Of a stretch of 64,000 nucleotides of DNA, positions 28,063 through 36,831 are shown one piece after another (positions within the stretch are counted from its first letter, which is position 1; the number at the start of each line of letters is the position of its first letter). The notes below the pieces were generated by a model, which saw only the letters and a list, made by a program, of their open reading frames with translations, searched no databases and had not been told where the DNA came from. The translations under genes and the position numbers were made by a program. The DNA comes from Cupriavidus sp. U2 (GTDB lineage: Bacteria > Pseudomonadota > Gammaproteobacteria > Burkholderiales > Burkholderiaceae): positions 11,562-75,561 of the forward strand of contig NZ_RCOG02000003.1 of NCBI RefSeq assembly GCF_009663685.2, given 5' to 3'.

Positions 28063-29442
28063 ATGCAGTCCCACCAAGGTCTCCCGCGCCCCCAGCGTAC
28101 CTGGGCAATCCTGACAGTGTTTTGCGGCCTGGTCATGGCCGTTCTCGATGGATCGATCGCCAATATCGCGCTTCCGTCCATTTCGCGGGATCTACAGAGC
28201 GACCCTGCACGAACCATCTGGGTCGTGAATGCCTATCAGCTCTCGGTCACGATCTTCCTGCTGCCGCTGTCGTCACTCGGCGAAATCCTCGGGTACAAGC
28301 GCGTCTACCGGGTCGGGCTGGCCACGTTCCTGGTGGGGTCACTGCTCTGCGCACTGTCACCCAACCTGCCGGTGCTGGTGGCGGCGCGTGTCATCCAGGG
28401 CATCGGCGGCGCGGGCATCATGAGTGTCAATACGGCACTGGTCCGCTATATCTACCCGCCGACCCGGCTGGGGCGCGGCATCGGTCTCAACGCGCTCGTG
28501 GTCGGGGTGACCATTGCCGTGGGGCCGTCGCTGGGCGCCCTGATCCTCGGATTCGGCAGTTGGCCCTGGCTTTTCGCGGTCAACGTGCCAGTCGCCATTT
28601 TCGCGCTTGCAATATCGCGCCGCGCGCTGCCCGAGACGCCGCCGCAGCCGCGCGCCTTTGACTATCCCAGCGCCGTGCTGTCCGCCGTGGTGATCGGGCT
28701 GTTCGTGCTGGGCGTGGATGGGCTGGGACACCAGACGTTGCGGATCGCAGGGGTAACCGGCCTGTTGCTGTCCATCCTGCTCGGCTGGCTGCTGGTACGC
28801 CGGCAGCAGGGCCAGCCGGCGCCGCTTGTGCCGGTAGACCTGTTTGCCAGCCGCGCCTTCACGCTGGCCGTTGGCACCTCGTTCTGTTCCTTCATGACGC
28901 AGATGCTGGCGTTTGTGGCGTTGCCGTTCTACCTCGAATACCAGCTTGGCCGCAGCCTGGCGGAGACTGGCCTGCTGATCACGCCGTGGCCGCTGATGGT
29001 GGCCCTCATGGCCGCCCTGTCGGGCCGGTTGTCGGACCGGTATCCCGCCAGCGTGCTGGCCGGTACGGGGCTGATGATGCTGGCTGCCGGGCTGGTCGGC
29101 CTGGCGGTGCTGAGCCCCGATGCCGGCAGCCTGGACATCGCCTGGCGCACCGCGCTATGCGGCTTCGGCTTCGGGTTCTTCCAGTCGCCCAACAACCGCG
29201 CCATGATCAGCGCCACACCGCACGAGCGCAGCGGTGGCGCAAGCGGTGCACAGGCCACGACGCGCCTGCTTGGACAAACCACAGGCACCGCCGTCGTTGC
29301 CGTGCTGTTCAGCCTGGATCGCGGCGACGCCGCGCGGACCGCGCTGTATGTGGCCGCCCTGGTGGCCACCCTCGGCGCCATTGTCAGCCTGAGCCGGTTG
29401 CGCGATCGCCAGGTTACGGATACAACGGGCCCCTCAGCGTAG
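28063..29442 (+). CDS. MFS transporter, DHA2 (EmrB/QacA) family
   Basis: This 459-residue protein has about fourteen membrane helices. The DHA2 signature LDGSIANIALPSISRDL lies near residue 29 and IQGIGGAGIMSVNTAL near 113. This family exports drugs by proton antiport. No membrane-fusion partner (emrA) or regulator is adjacent, so the substrate is not indicated. Its 3' end overlaps the convergent small lipoprotein gene by 9 bp. Confidence 0.9.
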   Translation: MQSHQGLPRPQRTWAILTVFCGLVMAVLDGSIANIALPSISRDLQSDPARTIWVVNAYQLSVTIFLLPLSSLGEILGYKRVYRVGLATFLVGSLLCALSPNLPVLVAARVIQGIGGAGIMSVNTALVRYIYPPTRLGRGIGLNALVVGVTIAVGPSLGALILGFGSWPWLFAVNVPVAIFALAISRRALPETPPQPRAFDYPSAVLSAVVIGLFVLGVDGLGHQTLRIAGVTGLLLSILLGWLLVRRQQGQPAPLVPVDLFASRAFTLAVGTSFCSFMTQMLAFVALPFYLEYQLGRSLAETGLLITPWPLMVALMAALSGRLSDRYPASVLAGTGLMMLAAGLVGLAVLSPDAGSLDIAWRTALCGFGFGFFQSPNNRAMISATPHERSGGASGAQATTRLLGQTTGTAVVAVLFSLDRGDAARTALYVAALVATLGAIVSLSRLRDRQVTDTTGPSA

Positions 29443-29676
29443 CGCGTCCCGATGGGCCATGCCCAGCGCGCGCTCGATCCGCTCCAGGCGCTCGTGCCAC
29501 GTGGACGCATCATCCGGTGCCGGGACCGCCAGGCCGCCGTGGCCGCCGGCATCGCGAATCCGGTTGTGATCGCCTTCCACCGAAATCACGGTACAACCCG
29601 CCAGCAGCAGCACCAGCGCCGCCGTGCCAAACACGCCGCCCATGCCGCGCCCCTTCCGCACGTATCGATTCGCCAT
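29434..29676 (-). CDS. small lipoprotein (80 aa)
   Basis: This 80-residue protein has a lipoprotein signal: basic N terminus (ANRYVRKGRG), hydrophobic core and lipobox LLAGC with C28. The mature part contains ISVEGDHNRIRDAG and a C-terminal amphipathic helix (ERLERIERALGMAH). The ATG at 29676 has GAGG upstream on the coding strand. Function unknown. It lies downstream of the chitinase gene but beyond its terminator. Confidence 0.65.
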   Translation of the reverse strand: MANRYVRKGRGMGGVFGTAALVLLLAGCTVISVEGDHNRIRDAGGHGGLAVPAPDDASTWHERLERIERALGMAHRDALR

Positions 29677-29703
29677 GATTTCCTCGTGACATCGGCCAGT
29701 CAA

Positions 29704-29751
29704 CAAAAAAACCGGGCAATGCACCGTCCTGCCTGACAGCGCGTTGCCCGG
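29704..29751 (-). terminator. intrinsic terminator of the chitinase gene
   Basis: Read leftward, CCGGGCAA and TTGCCCGG form an 8-bp stem around a 24-nt loop, followed at once by a run of seven T. It starts 45 bp past the chitinase stop, in the correct orientation. Confidence 0.75.
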
Positions 29752-29795
29752 AACCGCTACCGGCTTACCCGCCGGCTGGGTACTTCCTGGTCAGT

Positions 29796-32492
29796 TCAGG
29801 CCGGGCCCAGATCGAGCCACGGCTTGGAATCGCCACCTTCGATCGTCGACGTGTAGTTCGGATCGCCAGGCTCCTGGTCAGCGCCCACCCACCACTTGGC
29901 GCGGTACTTGTGCAGCCCCCGGCCCTCGTAGTTGTTGGTCACCTCGGCGCCCGACTCGTACGATTGCGGACGCCACGTGCCGGAGGTGTCCGAACTGCCG
30001 CCCGCCAGCACGCGCAGTTGTACCGACGTGGTGTCCTTGTCGCCCGTGCCTGCCAGGCCCGTGGCGGTCAGCTTCACCTCGATGATCGTGTCGCGATCCA
30101 CCAACGGCGCGTTGGCGTTGACCGTGACCGAATCCGCACCATTGAACGACAGGCCCGGCGCCGACCACGAGAACAGCAGCGGCGGCGGGCCGCTGGAGTC
30201 GGCGGCGGACAACTGGATCGGGGCGCCGCTTTCGACCTGGGTCCGTCCGGTGATAACGGCCACCACGTCGCCTTCCGAGGCCTCGCCCGGCACGATGGTC
30301 AGGAAGATCGCGCTCTGGTCGGTTTCGGTACCGTCGTTCACGGTCAGCTTGACCCAATAGTCGGTCGGTGCCGTCACCGACGGCGCGGTGCCTTCCACCG
30401 TTTCGTCGGTGCTGCCGTCGAACGGCAGGTCCGGCGCATCCCACACATAGGTCAGGGGATTGTCATCGGGGTCGAACGACGCTTCGGCGGACAGGGCGTA
30501 CGGCGTGCCCGATTCCAGCAGCACGGTGATCCGGGAAGTAGGCGGCTCCTGGGTCTTCTTCTTGACCACCAGGTTCTGGCTGTCGGTGGCCGTCTCGCCG
30601 TTGGCGTCGGTCACCGTCAGCGTCACCGTGTAGGTACGGGTGACCAGCGGCAGCGCGCCCTCCACCACGGCGGAGGTCTTGCCGTCCAGGAACGTCAGGC
30701 CGGGCGCGCTCCACTTGTAGGTGAGCGGCTCCGCGCCATGCGAGCGCAGCCCCGAGAACGACACCTCGTCACCCTCGAACGCCTCGGTCGGCCCTTCGAT
30801 CACGGCCACCGTGGCGCCCACATTGCCGGTGTTGATCCCTTCGAAGTAGAACGGCTCCATGTCGACGACTTCGGTCTTCACCGTCGCCCCCAGGCCTTCA
30901 CGTGCGGCGTTCAGCAGCACGCCGTTGTCCATGTCGATGGTCCAGGTGAACAGGCCGCCCAGGTTGTGCTGGAGCACGTACTCGCCCTTTGCCTTCACCG
31001 AGCGCGGCGTGTCGATCGACAGGAACAGGCCGGTTTCGGGATTGAACAGGTAATCGGCGTCGGCCTCCTGGTCCGTGTACACGTTGAACCCGTTGATGCC
31101 CGTGCGGTTTTCGAGATCGAGGTAGTTGTACAGGATGTCGTAGAACTCGCTCGCACCCGACTCGTAGGTACCGGTGGTCGTGCCGGTACCCGGGCTGTAC
31201 GTCCCCACCAGCGGCGACCAGCTTTCGATCACGGCGTTGCGCGCGCTGCGGCTGTAGGCCGCGTATCCGACGAAGATGTTCTTCGACGGCACGCCCACGC
31301 TCAGCAGGTACTGCACCGACTTGTCGATGCTGAACTGGCTGCCCTCGTAGTCGTACAGGTTCGTGTGGTGCGCCAGCTTCTCGGCCCATGGCGTGCCGAA
31401 GAAGTCGTAGGTCATCAGGTTGATGCCCTCCACACCGGCGGCCAGCATGCCCGGAATGTCGGCGGCAATCATCGTGTCCATGGCCGCGCCCGCCGCGATA
31501 CTCACCCGCACGTGGGGCAGGCGCTGCTTGATGCCACGCACCAGCGCCTGGAAGTGGGCCGCGTCCTCGGGGCCATGCGGATTGCCCGCGCCGGGCATGC
31601 CCGGATATTCCCAGTCCAGGTCGACCTCGGTGAACATCGGGAACCGGTCGAAGATATAGGCGATGCTCTCGATCAGCGTCTGGCGCCGCGTGGCATCGGC
31701 CGTTGCGGCGTGGAAGGCGCCGCTCATCGTCCAGCCGCCCAGGCTGAACGACAGCTTCAGGTTCGGATTCTGCTGCTTGAGTTTGGCCAGCCCGCCCAGT
31801 ACGCCCTGGGCCTTGCTCTGGTCAAACAGCTCGCGGTAGTCGTTGCTGACCCAGCCGCTGAAGCCCACGTTGCGGTACGACGCCACATCGCCCCACGGGT
31901 CGGTGAAGGTGGCTTCGTTGAGCTTCTTGCCAAAATCCACCGCCGCCTGGTCGATCGTGTACTGCTTCTCGCCCGTGTCGCCCACGATGCCGGCGAAGCC
32001 GATGATCAGACGATCGTAAGCCGATGCATTGAGCAGCATCAGGTCGGTGCCACGGCCTGCGGCGCTATTGGCGTAATTGCCATCCAGCCGGCCGTCGTAC
32101 TGCGACCAGTCGGTGTAGTAGCCGAAAACCTGCGTACCTTTCTGCGTCGCACCGTAGGTGTTGTACACGCGCTTGGCAACACGGGTCGAGGTGTACGAGT
32201 ACTTCTCGACCTCGGTGGCCGGATCGTAGTTGTTTTGCTTGTAGGTGCGGTCCGACGCGCCCTTCGAATCCGGAATATTGGGATCGCCCGGATCTTGCGC
32301 GTAGACCAGCTTGCTGTTGTTGCGCCCGCTGCCCAGCACATTGCGCACGCCGGCAAAGCGGCGCAGCGGCACACGCGGCGGTTCCGTATCCGAGGGGTCC
32401 CCGCTGCGATATGTGCGCGAGTTCCAGCCGGCGCGCCCCTGGGTTGCCTGGCCGGCCGGTTGGTCGTTGCTGTCACACGATTTCTTTGTCAT
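29796..32492 (-). CDS. GH18 chitinase with PKD-like repeats and chitin-binding module
   Basis: This 898-residue enzyme should cleave chitin. The GH18 barrel spans about 115-530, with catalytic E295 in EVDLDWEYPG, SLGGWTMSG upstream and LMTYDFFG downstream. The first position of the usual DxxDxDxE motif is Thr (T288). Three PKD/Ig-like repeats follow (about 555-640, 645-725 and 735-820), each with a Y/FxWxAPxLxF core. The last about 55 residues form a CBM5/12 chitin-binding module (WRPQSYESG, YRAKWWVGADQEPGD). A short segment near residue 22 (WNSRTYRSG) resembles the start of the same module. No signal peptide is visible. Start at the ATG at 32492, with AAGGACAG upstream. Confidence 0.9.
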   Translation of the reverse strand: MTKKSCDSNDQPAGQATQGRAGWNSRTYRSGDPSDTEPPRVPLRRFAGVRNVLGSGRNNSKLVYAQDPGDPNIPDSKGASDRTYKQNNYDPATEVEKYSYTSTRVAKRVYNTYGATQKGTQVFGYYTDWSQYDGRLDGNYANSAAGRGTDLMLLNASAYDRLIIGFAGIVGDTGEKQYTIDQAAVDFGKKLNEATFTDPWGDVASYRNVGFSGWVSNDYRELFDQSKAQGVLGGLAKLKQQNPNLKLSFSLGGWTMSGAFHAATADATRRQTLIESIAYIFDRFPMFTEVDLDWEYPGMPGAGNPHGPEDAAHFQALVRGIKQRLPHVRVSIAAGAAMDTMIAADIPGMLAAGVEGINLMTYDFFGTPWAEKLAHHTNLYDYEGSQFSIDKSVQYLLSVGVPSKNIFVGYAAYSRSARNAVIESWSPLVGTYSPGTGTTTGTYESGASEFYDILYNYLDLENRTGINGFNVYTDQEADADYLFNPETGLFLSIDTPRSVKAKGEYVLQHNLGGLFTWTIDMDNGVLLNAAREGLGATVKTEVVDMEPFYFEGINTGNVGATVAVIEGPTEAFEGDEVSFSGLRSHGAEPLTYKWSAPGLTFLDGKTSAVVEGALPLVTRTYTVTLTVTDANGETATDSQNLVVKKKTQEPPTSRITVLLESGTPYALSAEASFDPDDNPLTYVWDAPDLPFDGSTDETVEGTAPSVTAPTDYWVKLTVNDGTETDQSAIFLTIVPGEASEGDVVAVITGRTQVESGAPIQLSAADSSGPPPLLFSWSAPGLSFNGADSVTVNANAPLVDRDTIIEVKLTATGLAGTGDKDTTSVQLRVLAGGSSDTSGTWRPQSYESGAEVTNNYEGRGLHKYRAKWWVGADQEPGDPNYTSTIEGGDSKPWLDLGPA

Positions 32493-33097
32493 GACATCTG
32501 TCCTTGCAGAATGGTTTGAATGCCGCCGGCGTGTTGCGCCTTTTTGATTCCGGCCCGTGATACCGGCGGCCAGACGCATCTTTCTCTTCCGGCCACTGCA
32601 ATGACATGGATCCGGCGTGGAATATAAACGGTGATATCCGTTTCAACCCGGATTCTCCGATTTCCCCCCGTGCATATACGCAATCGGGTTTCCGCACCAA
32701 TACCCGCTAATCCCCGGACATGGATCGGCAATGACCCATCGCGGCTAATGGATGACGTGGATTCGCGCAAATCCATCGGTCGCGCAATGCCTGACTGCCG
32801 CAATAACTTAATACCCGAATGGGTTATGATGCGGGCGGTATCCCGCGTCCGCGGACTTTAATATCGTCAGGTCATCTTGTCCTGACAATCGATCAGCACG
32901 CACGGATATTCCTTATCCAGACAAAGATGGTGAACCCACTGCACCGTCCATTGTTTCCATAATTGGCGATATACGGCAGAGAACGGCGTTGAGCCGTCAC
33001 CCGTGCGGGTCAGATTCCGAAGAAATATCTTCCATGGGAGCTATTTCTGCGTGTCGATACGCTTGTCGTCCATCGCAGACGACATGGGGTAATCGAA
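32493..33097. other. divergent promoter region, chitinase / regulator
   Basis: These 605 bp separate two divergent genes and contain no supported gene. The AT content is higher than in the flanks. A perfect dyad, AAACGG-TGATAT-CCGTTT, lies at 32626-32643, about 135 bp before the chitinase start. The region is long for a simple divergent promoter and may carry several regulatory sites. Confidence 0.45.
32626..32643. promoter_or_regulatory. candidate operator dyad
   Basis: AAACGG and CCGTTT are perfect inverted repeats 6 bp apart, upstream of the chitinase gene. It is a candidate site for the adjacent double winged-helix regulator (inference). Confidence 0.3.
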
Positions 33098-33853
33098 ATG
33101 ATCCGGAATAGCGATTCGGTATTCTTTGATTGGGACACCGACCGTGTATTACGCGGCGGCGTGGTAGCCAAGATAACCGGCCAGCAAAAGAAACTGCTGC
33201 GCCTGCTGGTGGAAGGCAAGGCCGCCGTCAAATCCCGCGATTCCCTGTTGAAGGGTGTCTGGGGTAAACGCGCCGCACTGGTGGACGAACTCTACCTGGT
33301 CCAACTGGTGTACCGCCTGCGCAAGGCGCTGAGTCCGGTCAGCCTGGACGCCCATATCGTGACCGTGCCGCGTCAGGGCTATCGGTTCATTCCGGTGCCG
33401 TACACCACCACGGTCCCGCCCGCCCCGGAAGCGGTGCCGCAGGTGGATTCCGCGCTGGAGCAGGCGCGGGGCCTGGCTCATGTGCTGGCGCGCCTGGGCA
33501 TGCCGATCTCCACATCGTCAATCTCGGCGTTTTCGGATATCGACGATGCGCTGCATATCGACGAGTCGCAGGGCATCATCTCGTGCAACGGCGTCATCGC
33601 CAAGCTCACGCGCTTCGAGTTACGGCTGTTGATCGTGCTGAGGGACCACGGCGAGAAGGTCATGTCGCGGCAGCAGATCATTGCCGCGGTCTGGGGGCCG
33701 GGCGCGATGGTGGATGAAAACTGCCTGACGCAGCTGGTGTCGCGGCTGCGGCGCGCGCTGCATCCGTTGGGCCTGGACAGTTGCGTGTCGGCGGTGCCCA
33801 AGGTGGGCTACCGCTTTCGTCCGCAGACTGGCGCGGCGGCGCGTGTCCTCTGA
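33098..33853 (+). CDS. tandem winged-helix (OmpR/ToxR-type) regulator
   Basis: This 251-residue protein consists of two OmpR/CadC-type DNA-binding domains in a row. The first (about 8-105) has LLRLLVEGKAAVKSRDSLL, then LVQLVYRLRKAL and VPRQGYRFIPV. The second (about 145-245) has LLIVLRDHGEKVMSRQQII, LTQLVSRLRRAL and VPKVGYRFRPQ. There is no receiver domain and no membrane segment. A Pro-rich linker joins them. It is divergent from the chitinase, which it may control by binding a repeated site. How it senses anything is not apparent. Confidence 0.85.
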   Translation: MIRNSDSVFFDWDTDRVLRGGVVAKITGQQKKLLRLLVEGKAAVKSRDSLLKGVWGKRAALVDELYLVQLVYRLRKALSPVSLDAHIVTVPRQGYRFIPVPYTTTVPPAPEAVPQVDSALEQARGLAHVLARLGMPISTSSISAFSDIDDALHIDESQGIISCNGVIAKLTRFELRLLIVLRDHGEKVMSRQQIIAAVWGPGAMVDENCLTQLVSRLRRALHPLGLDSCVSAVPKVGYRFRPQTGAAARVL

Positions 33854-33882
33854 CCGCTAGCCGCCGCCCTGGCTCCGTGTCG

Positions 33883-34878
33883 CTACTCGGCCTTCGCGCC
33901 GGAATCCTTGACGACCTTGGCCCACTTGGCAATCTCGCCACGCTGGTAGTCGGCGAGCTTGTCAGGCGTGCCCAGCACGGGGTCCAGGCCCAGCGTCTTC
34001 AACTTGGCCTGGACGTCGGGTTGCGTGAAGATGCGGTTCAGCTCGGTGTTGAGCTTGGCCACCACGTCCTTCGGCGTGTGGGCCGGCGCGAAGATCGCGA
34101 ACCAGGAGGTGGCCTCATAACCGGGCAACCCCTGTTCCGCGATGGTCGGAATATCCGGCGCCGATGCCGATCGCTGCGCACTGGTCACACCCAGCGCCCG
34201 CAGCTTGCCCTCCTTCACCACGGGCAATGCCGAGGGCAGGTTGTCGAACATCATCGTAATATGGCCACCCAGCAGGTCTGGAATGGCCATGGCCCGGCCC
34301 TTGTACGGCACGTGAACGATCTTGGTGCCGGCCATGGTGTTGAACAGTTCGCCCGCCACATGCAGCGACGTCCCCACGCCCGGCGTGCCGAACGTCAGCT
34401 GGCCCGGCTTCGACTTGGCCAGTGCGATCAGTTCCTGGACGTTTTTCGCCGGCACCGACGGGTGCACGACGAGCACGTTGGGGGTCGACGCCAGCAGGAT
34501 CACCGGCGTGAAGTCCTTCACCATGTCATACGGCATCTTGCTGTAGAGCGCGCCGTTGATCGAATGCGTGCCCACCGTGCCCATGGCCAGCGTGTAGCCG
34601 TCCGGCGCGGCATGGGCCACCGCCTCGCCGCCGATATTGCCGCCGGCACCGGGCTTGTTGTCGACCACCACCGGCTGACCCAGCGAGAATTTCTCGGAAA
34701 CGATGCGTGCCAGGATATCGGGCGCCCCGCCACTCGGAAAACCCACCACGATGCGGACGGGCTTGGTCGGGTAGGCGTCTGCGGCCAGCACGGCAGGGGC
34801 CGCGGACACGGCGGCGAGAGCGGCCGTGGCAGCCAGCATCCCCAGCACCTTCCGGCGCCGGATCATTCGAGCACGCAT
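33883..34878 (-). CDS. Bug-type tripartite tricarboxylate transporter binding protein
   Basis: This 331-residue periplasmic solute-binding protein has a signal peptide (RRRKVLGMLAATAALAAVS, cleavage near residue 33). It shows the Bug-family motifs YPTKPVRIVVGFPSGGAPD and NKPGAGGNIGGEAVA, then GTVGTHSING. Bug proteins are numerous in Burkholderiaceae and bind carboxylates or amides; many stand without a transporter, as here. The ATG at 34878 has GGAGACAG upstream. It is followed upstream by an SDR and an IclR regulator in the same direction. Confidence 0.92.
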   Translation of the reverse strand: MRARMIRRRKVLGMLAATAALAAVSAAPAVLAADAYPTKPVRIVVGFPSGGAPDILARIVSEKFSLGQPVVVDNKPGAGGNIGGEAVAHAAPDGYTLAMGTVGTHSINGALYSKMPYDMVKDFTPVILLASTPNVLVVHPSVPAKNVQELIALAKSKPGQLTFGTPGVGTSLHVAGELFNTMAGTKIVHVPYKGRAMAIPDLLGGHITMMFDNLPSALPVVKEGKLRALGVTSAQRSASAPDIPTIAEQGLPGYEATSWFAIFAPAHTPKDVVAKLNTELNRIFTQPDVQAKLKTLGLDPVLGTPDKLADYQRGEIAKWAKVVKDSGAKAE

Positions 34879-34935
34879 GATTCTGTCTCCTGAATCGTTC
34901 TTTATTTAGATACCGGAATTGCAATCGCCTTGCGA

Positions 34936-35748
34936 CTACACGGCAATATTGCCGAATTCCTTTGACACCTGGTCGTGCAGGCGACGCATGCCGCGCAACC
35001 AGCGATCATAGTCCTGCCCCTTGCGCCGATAGTATTCCAGCACCTCCGGATGCGGCAGCACCAGGAAGCTCTCGGCGGCCATGCCCTCCAGCGTCTTCTC
35101 GGCCACGTGCTCCGGCGTGACCGAGCCCGCCTGCAGGAACCCCTTGCGCTCGCCGTCCTCGCCGAACAGCATTTTCGTCTGCACGCCCTGCGGGCAGATG
35201 CAGCTCACCTTGATGCCACGGTCGCCATATGTGATCGATAGCCATTCGGCAAAGCCGATGGCCGCGTGCTTGGTCACGGCATACGGCGCCGAACCGATCT
35301 GCGACAACAGGCCGGCGGCGGAGACCGTATTGACCAGATAGCCGTCGCCGCGCTCCAGCATCTGCGGCAGCACGGCCTTGGCGGCATGGATATGGGCCAT
35401 GACGTTGATGTCCCAGATCCGTTGCCACTCTTCGGCGGATGCCTCCAGCCCCTTGCGCAGGATGATGCCGGCGTTCGAGCAGAAGACGTCGACCTGGCCA
35501 AAGCGTTGCGTGGCGGTATCGACCAGGCCCTGCACCGCGGCGGCATCGGCGACGTCCACCCGCTGCGAGAACACCTGGCACTGCGGCGCGGCGGCGGCCG
35601 CTTCGGCGGCCACCTGCGCGGCGCCGGCGGCATCGATGTCGGCCACGGCCACGCCGCGGGCGCCGGCCCTGGCAAACGCCAGCACCAGCGCGCGTCCGAT
35701 GCCCGTACCGCCACCCGTCACGATCACAGTCTTGTTACGAATCTCCAT
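34936..35748 (-). CDS. short-chain dehydrogenase/reductase
   Basis: This 270-residue SDR has the cofactor motif TGGGTGIGRAL near residue 12 and CSNAGIIL. The active-site SAPYAVTKHAAI segment supplies the Y-x3-K. The Asp at 37 after the second strand (VAVADIDAAG) favours NAD over NADP. The substrate is not readable. It lies 57 bp upstream of the Bug gene and 30 bp downstream of the IclR gene, all in the same direction, so a catabolic operon is likely. AGGAGA precedes the ATG. Confidence 0.9.
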   Translation of the reverse strand: MEIRNKTVIVTGGGTGIGRALVLAFARAGARGVAVADIDAAGAAQVAAEAAAAAPQCQVFSQRVDVADAAAVQGLVDTATQRFGQVDVFCSNAGIILRKGLEASAEEWQRIWDINVMAHIHAAKAVLPQMLERGDGYLVNTVSAAGLLSQIGSAPYAVTKHAAIGFAEWLSITYGDRGIKVSCICPQGVQTKMLFGEDGERKGFLQAGSVTPEHVAEKTLEGMAAESFLVLPHPEVLEYYRRKGQDYDRWLRGMRRLHDQVSKEFGNIAV

Positions 35749-35778
35749 CGATATCTCCTTCTCGTTTTCAGAATCCGG

Positions 35779-36621
35779 TCACGCGGACTGCCACAGCCGC
35801 GTTGCAAGTGTGTCGGCCAGCTCACGAATGCGCGGCCCAAGGTTACCTTCGAGAACTTCCGGAGACAGCCGCGTCGACGCGCCGCCGATATTGATCGACA
35901 GCACTTCGGAGCCATCCGCCAGCCGGACGGGCGCCGCCGCGCCGCTGACCGACCTGTCCCACTCGGCATGGGCTACGCAGAAGCCCCGGCGCGCGTGCTC
36001 GCGCATGGCGCGTTCGAGCCGCGTGCGCACGCCGGGCCAGCGCGTGCCGTGCTGGCGTTCCAGTTCGGTCATCACGGCCGTACGCCGCGCCACGGGCAGC
36101 CCAGCCAGCCAGGCGCGGCCGATGGCCGACGTCGCCATCGGCAGGCGCGATCCCGGCGTGAGCCGCATGACCAGCGCGCCACGCGGCTGGCAGACCTCCA
36201 GGTAGAGCATGTCATGCCGATCGGGCGCCGCCAGCGCCACGGTACATCCCGTCGCAAATGCAAGAGACTGCATCAGCGGCTGCGCGATATTGCGGATGCC
36301 GGCGCCGGACAGATAACGCTGCCCGGGCAGCATCGCGCCCTGGCCGATGCGGTACTTTTCCTGGTCTTCCACATAGACGAGATAGCCGACGCTGGCCAGT
36401 GTGTAGGTGAGCCGCGACACCGTGGGTCGGGGAATACCCGTACGCCGGGACAGTTCGGCGTTGCCCAGGAAGTCGTCGTCCGGGCCAAAGGCGCGCAGCA
36501 GTTCCAGCCCGCGCGCCAGCGCCGTGACGAAGTTGCGGTCCTCGCCATCCATCGCGTGCGCGGCCTCGCTCGACACAAGGGCGGAATCGGGCGGCTGCGG
36601 AATCGAGGTCGTGCGCTTCAT
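35779..36621 (-). CDS. IclR family transcriptional regulator
   Basis: This 280-residue regulator has an N-terminal winged helix (about 28-95: LGNAELSRRTGIPRPTVSRL) and a C-terminal effector-binding GAF-like domain (IGRAWLAGL, GFCVAHAEWDRSVSG). It is the first gene of the IclR-SDR-Bug set and presumably controls it in response to the compound handled. Effector unknown. Confidence 0.9.
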   Translation of the reverse strand: MKRTTSIPQPPDSALVSSEAAHAMDGEDRNFVTALARGLELLRAFGPDDDFLGNAELSRRTGIPRPTVSRLTYTLASVGYLVYVEDQEKYRIGQGAMLPGQRYLSGAGIRNIAQPLMQSLAFATGCTVALAAPDRHDMLYLEVCQPRGALVMRLTPGSRLPMATSAIGRAWLAGLPVARRTAVMTELERQHGTRWPGVRTRLERAMREHARRGFCVAHAEWDRSVSGAAAPVRLADGSEVLSINIGGASTRLSPEVLEGNLGPRIRELADTLATRLWQSA

Positions 36622-36831
36622 GGTGCGATTGATATCAGTTTCCGTGCCCGATGCACGTCGCTATGTAGCGAAAACATGTCCGTCAGAAGTCCGGTTCATG
36701 GACCGAAGGACGAAGTCGCCATTCCGGGACGGTTCAACCGGGCGCCTGGGCAAAATTCGGACGGCTACGATTCCACCCCCGGAGTGACCTTGCCACACTG
36801 GCTCGCCAACACTAACTGGGAGGCTATCAAC

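Noticed and set aside
29910..32519. 869-codon open frame antisense to the chitinase
   Set aside because: His/Arg/Val-rich shadow composition; the opposite strand has clear GH18, PKD-like and chitin-binding domains.
32631..32861. 76-codon frame in the chitinase/regulator gap
   Set aside because: No ribosome-binding site and no recognisable feature; the region is better read as regulatory.
36676..36831. Upstream extension of the DUF2778 frame to the ATG at 36676
   Set aside because: No ribosome-binding site, while the ATG at 36832 has GGGAGG; the extra residues look non-coding.
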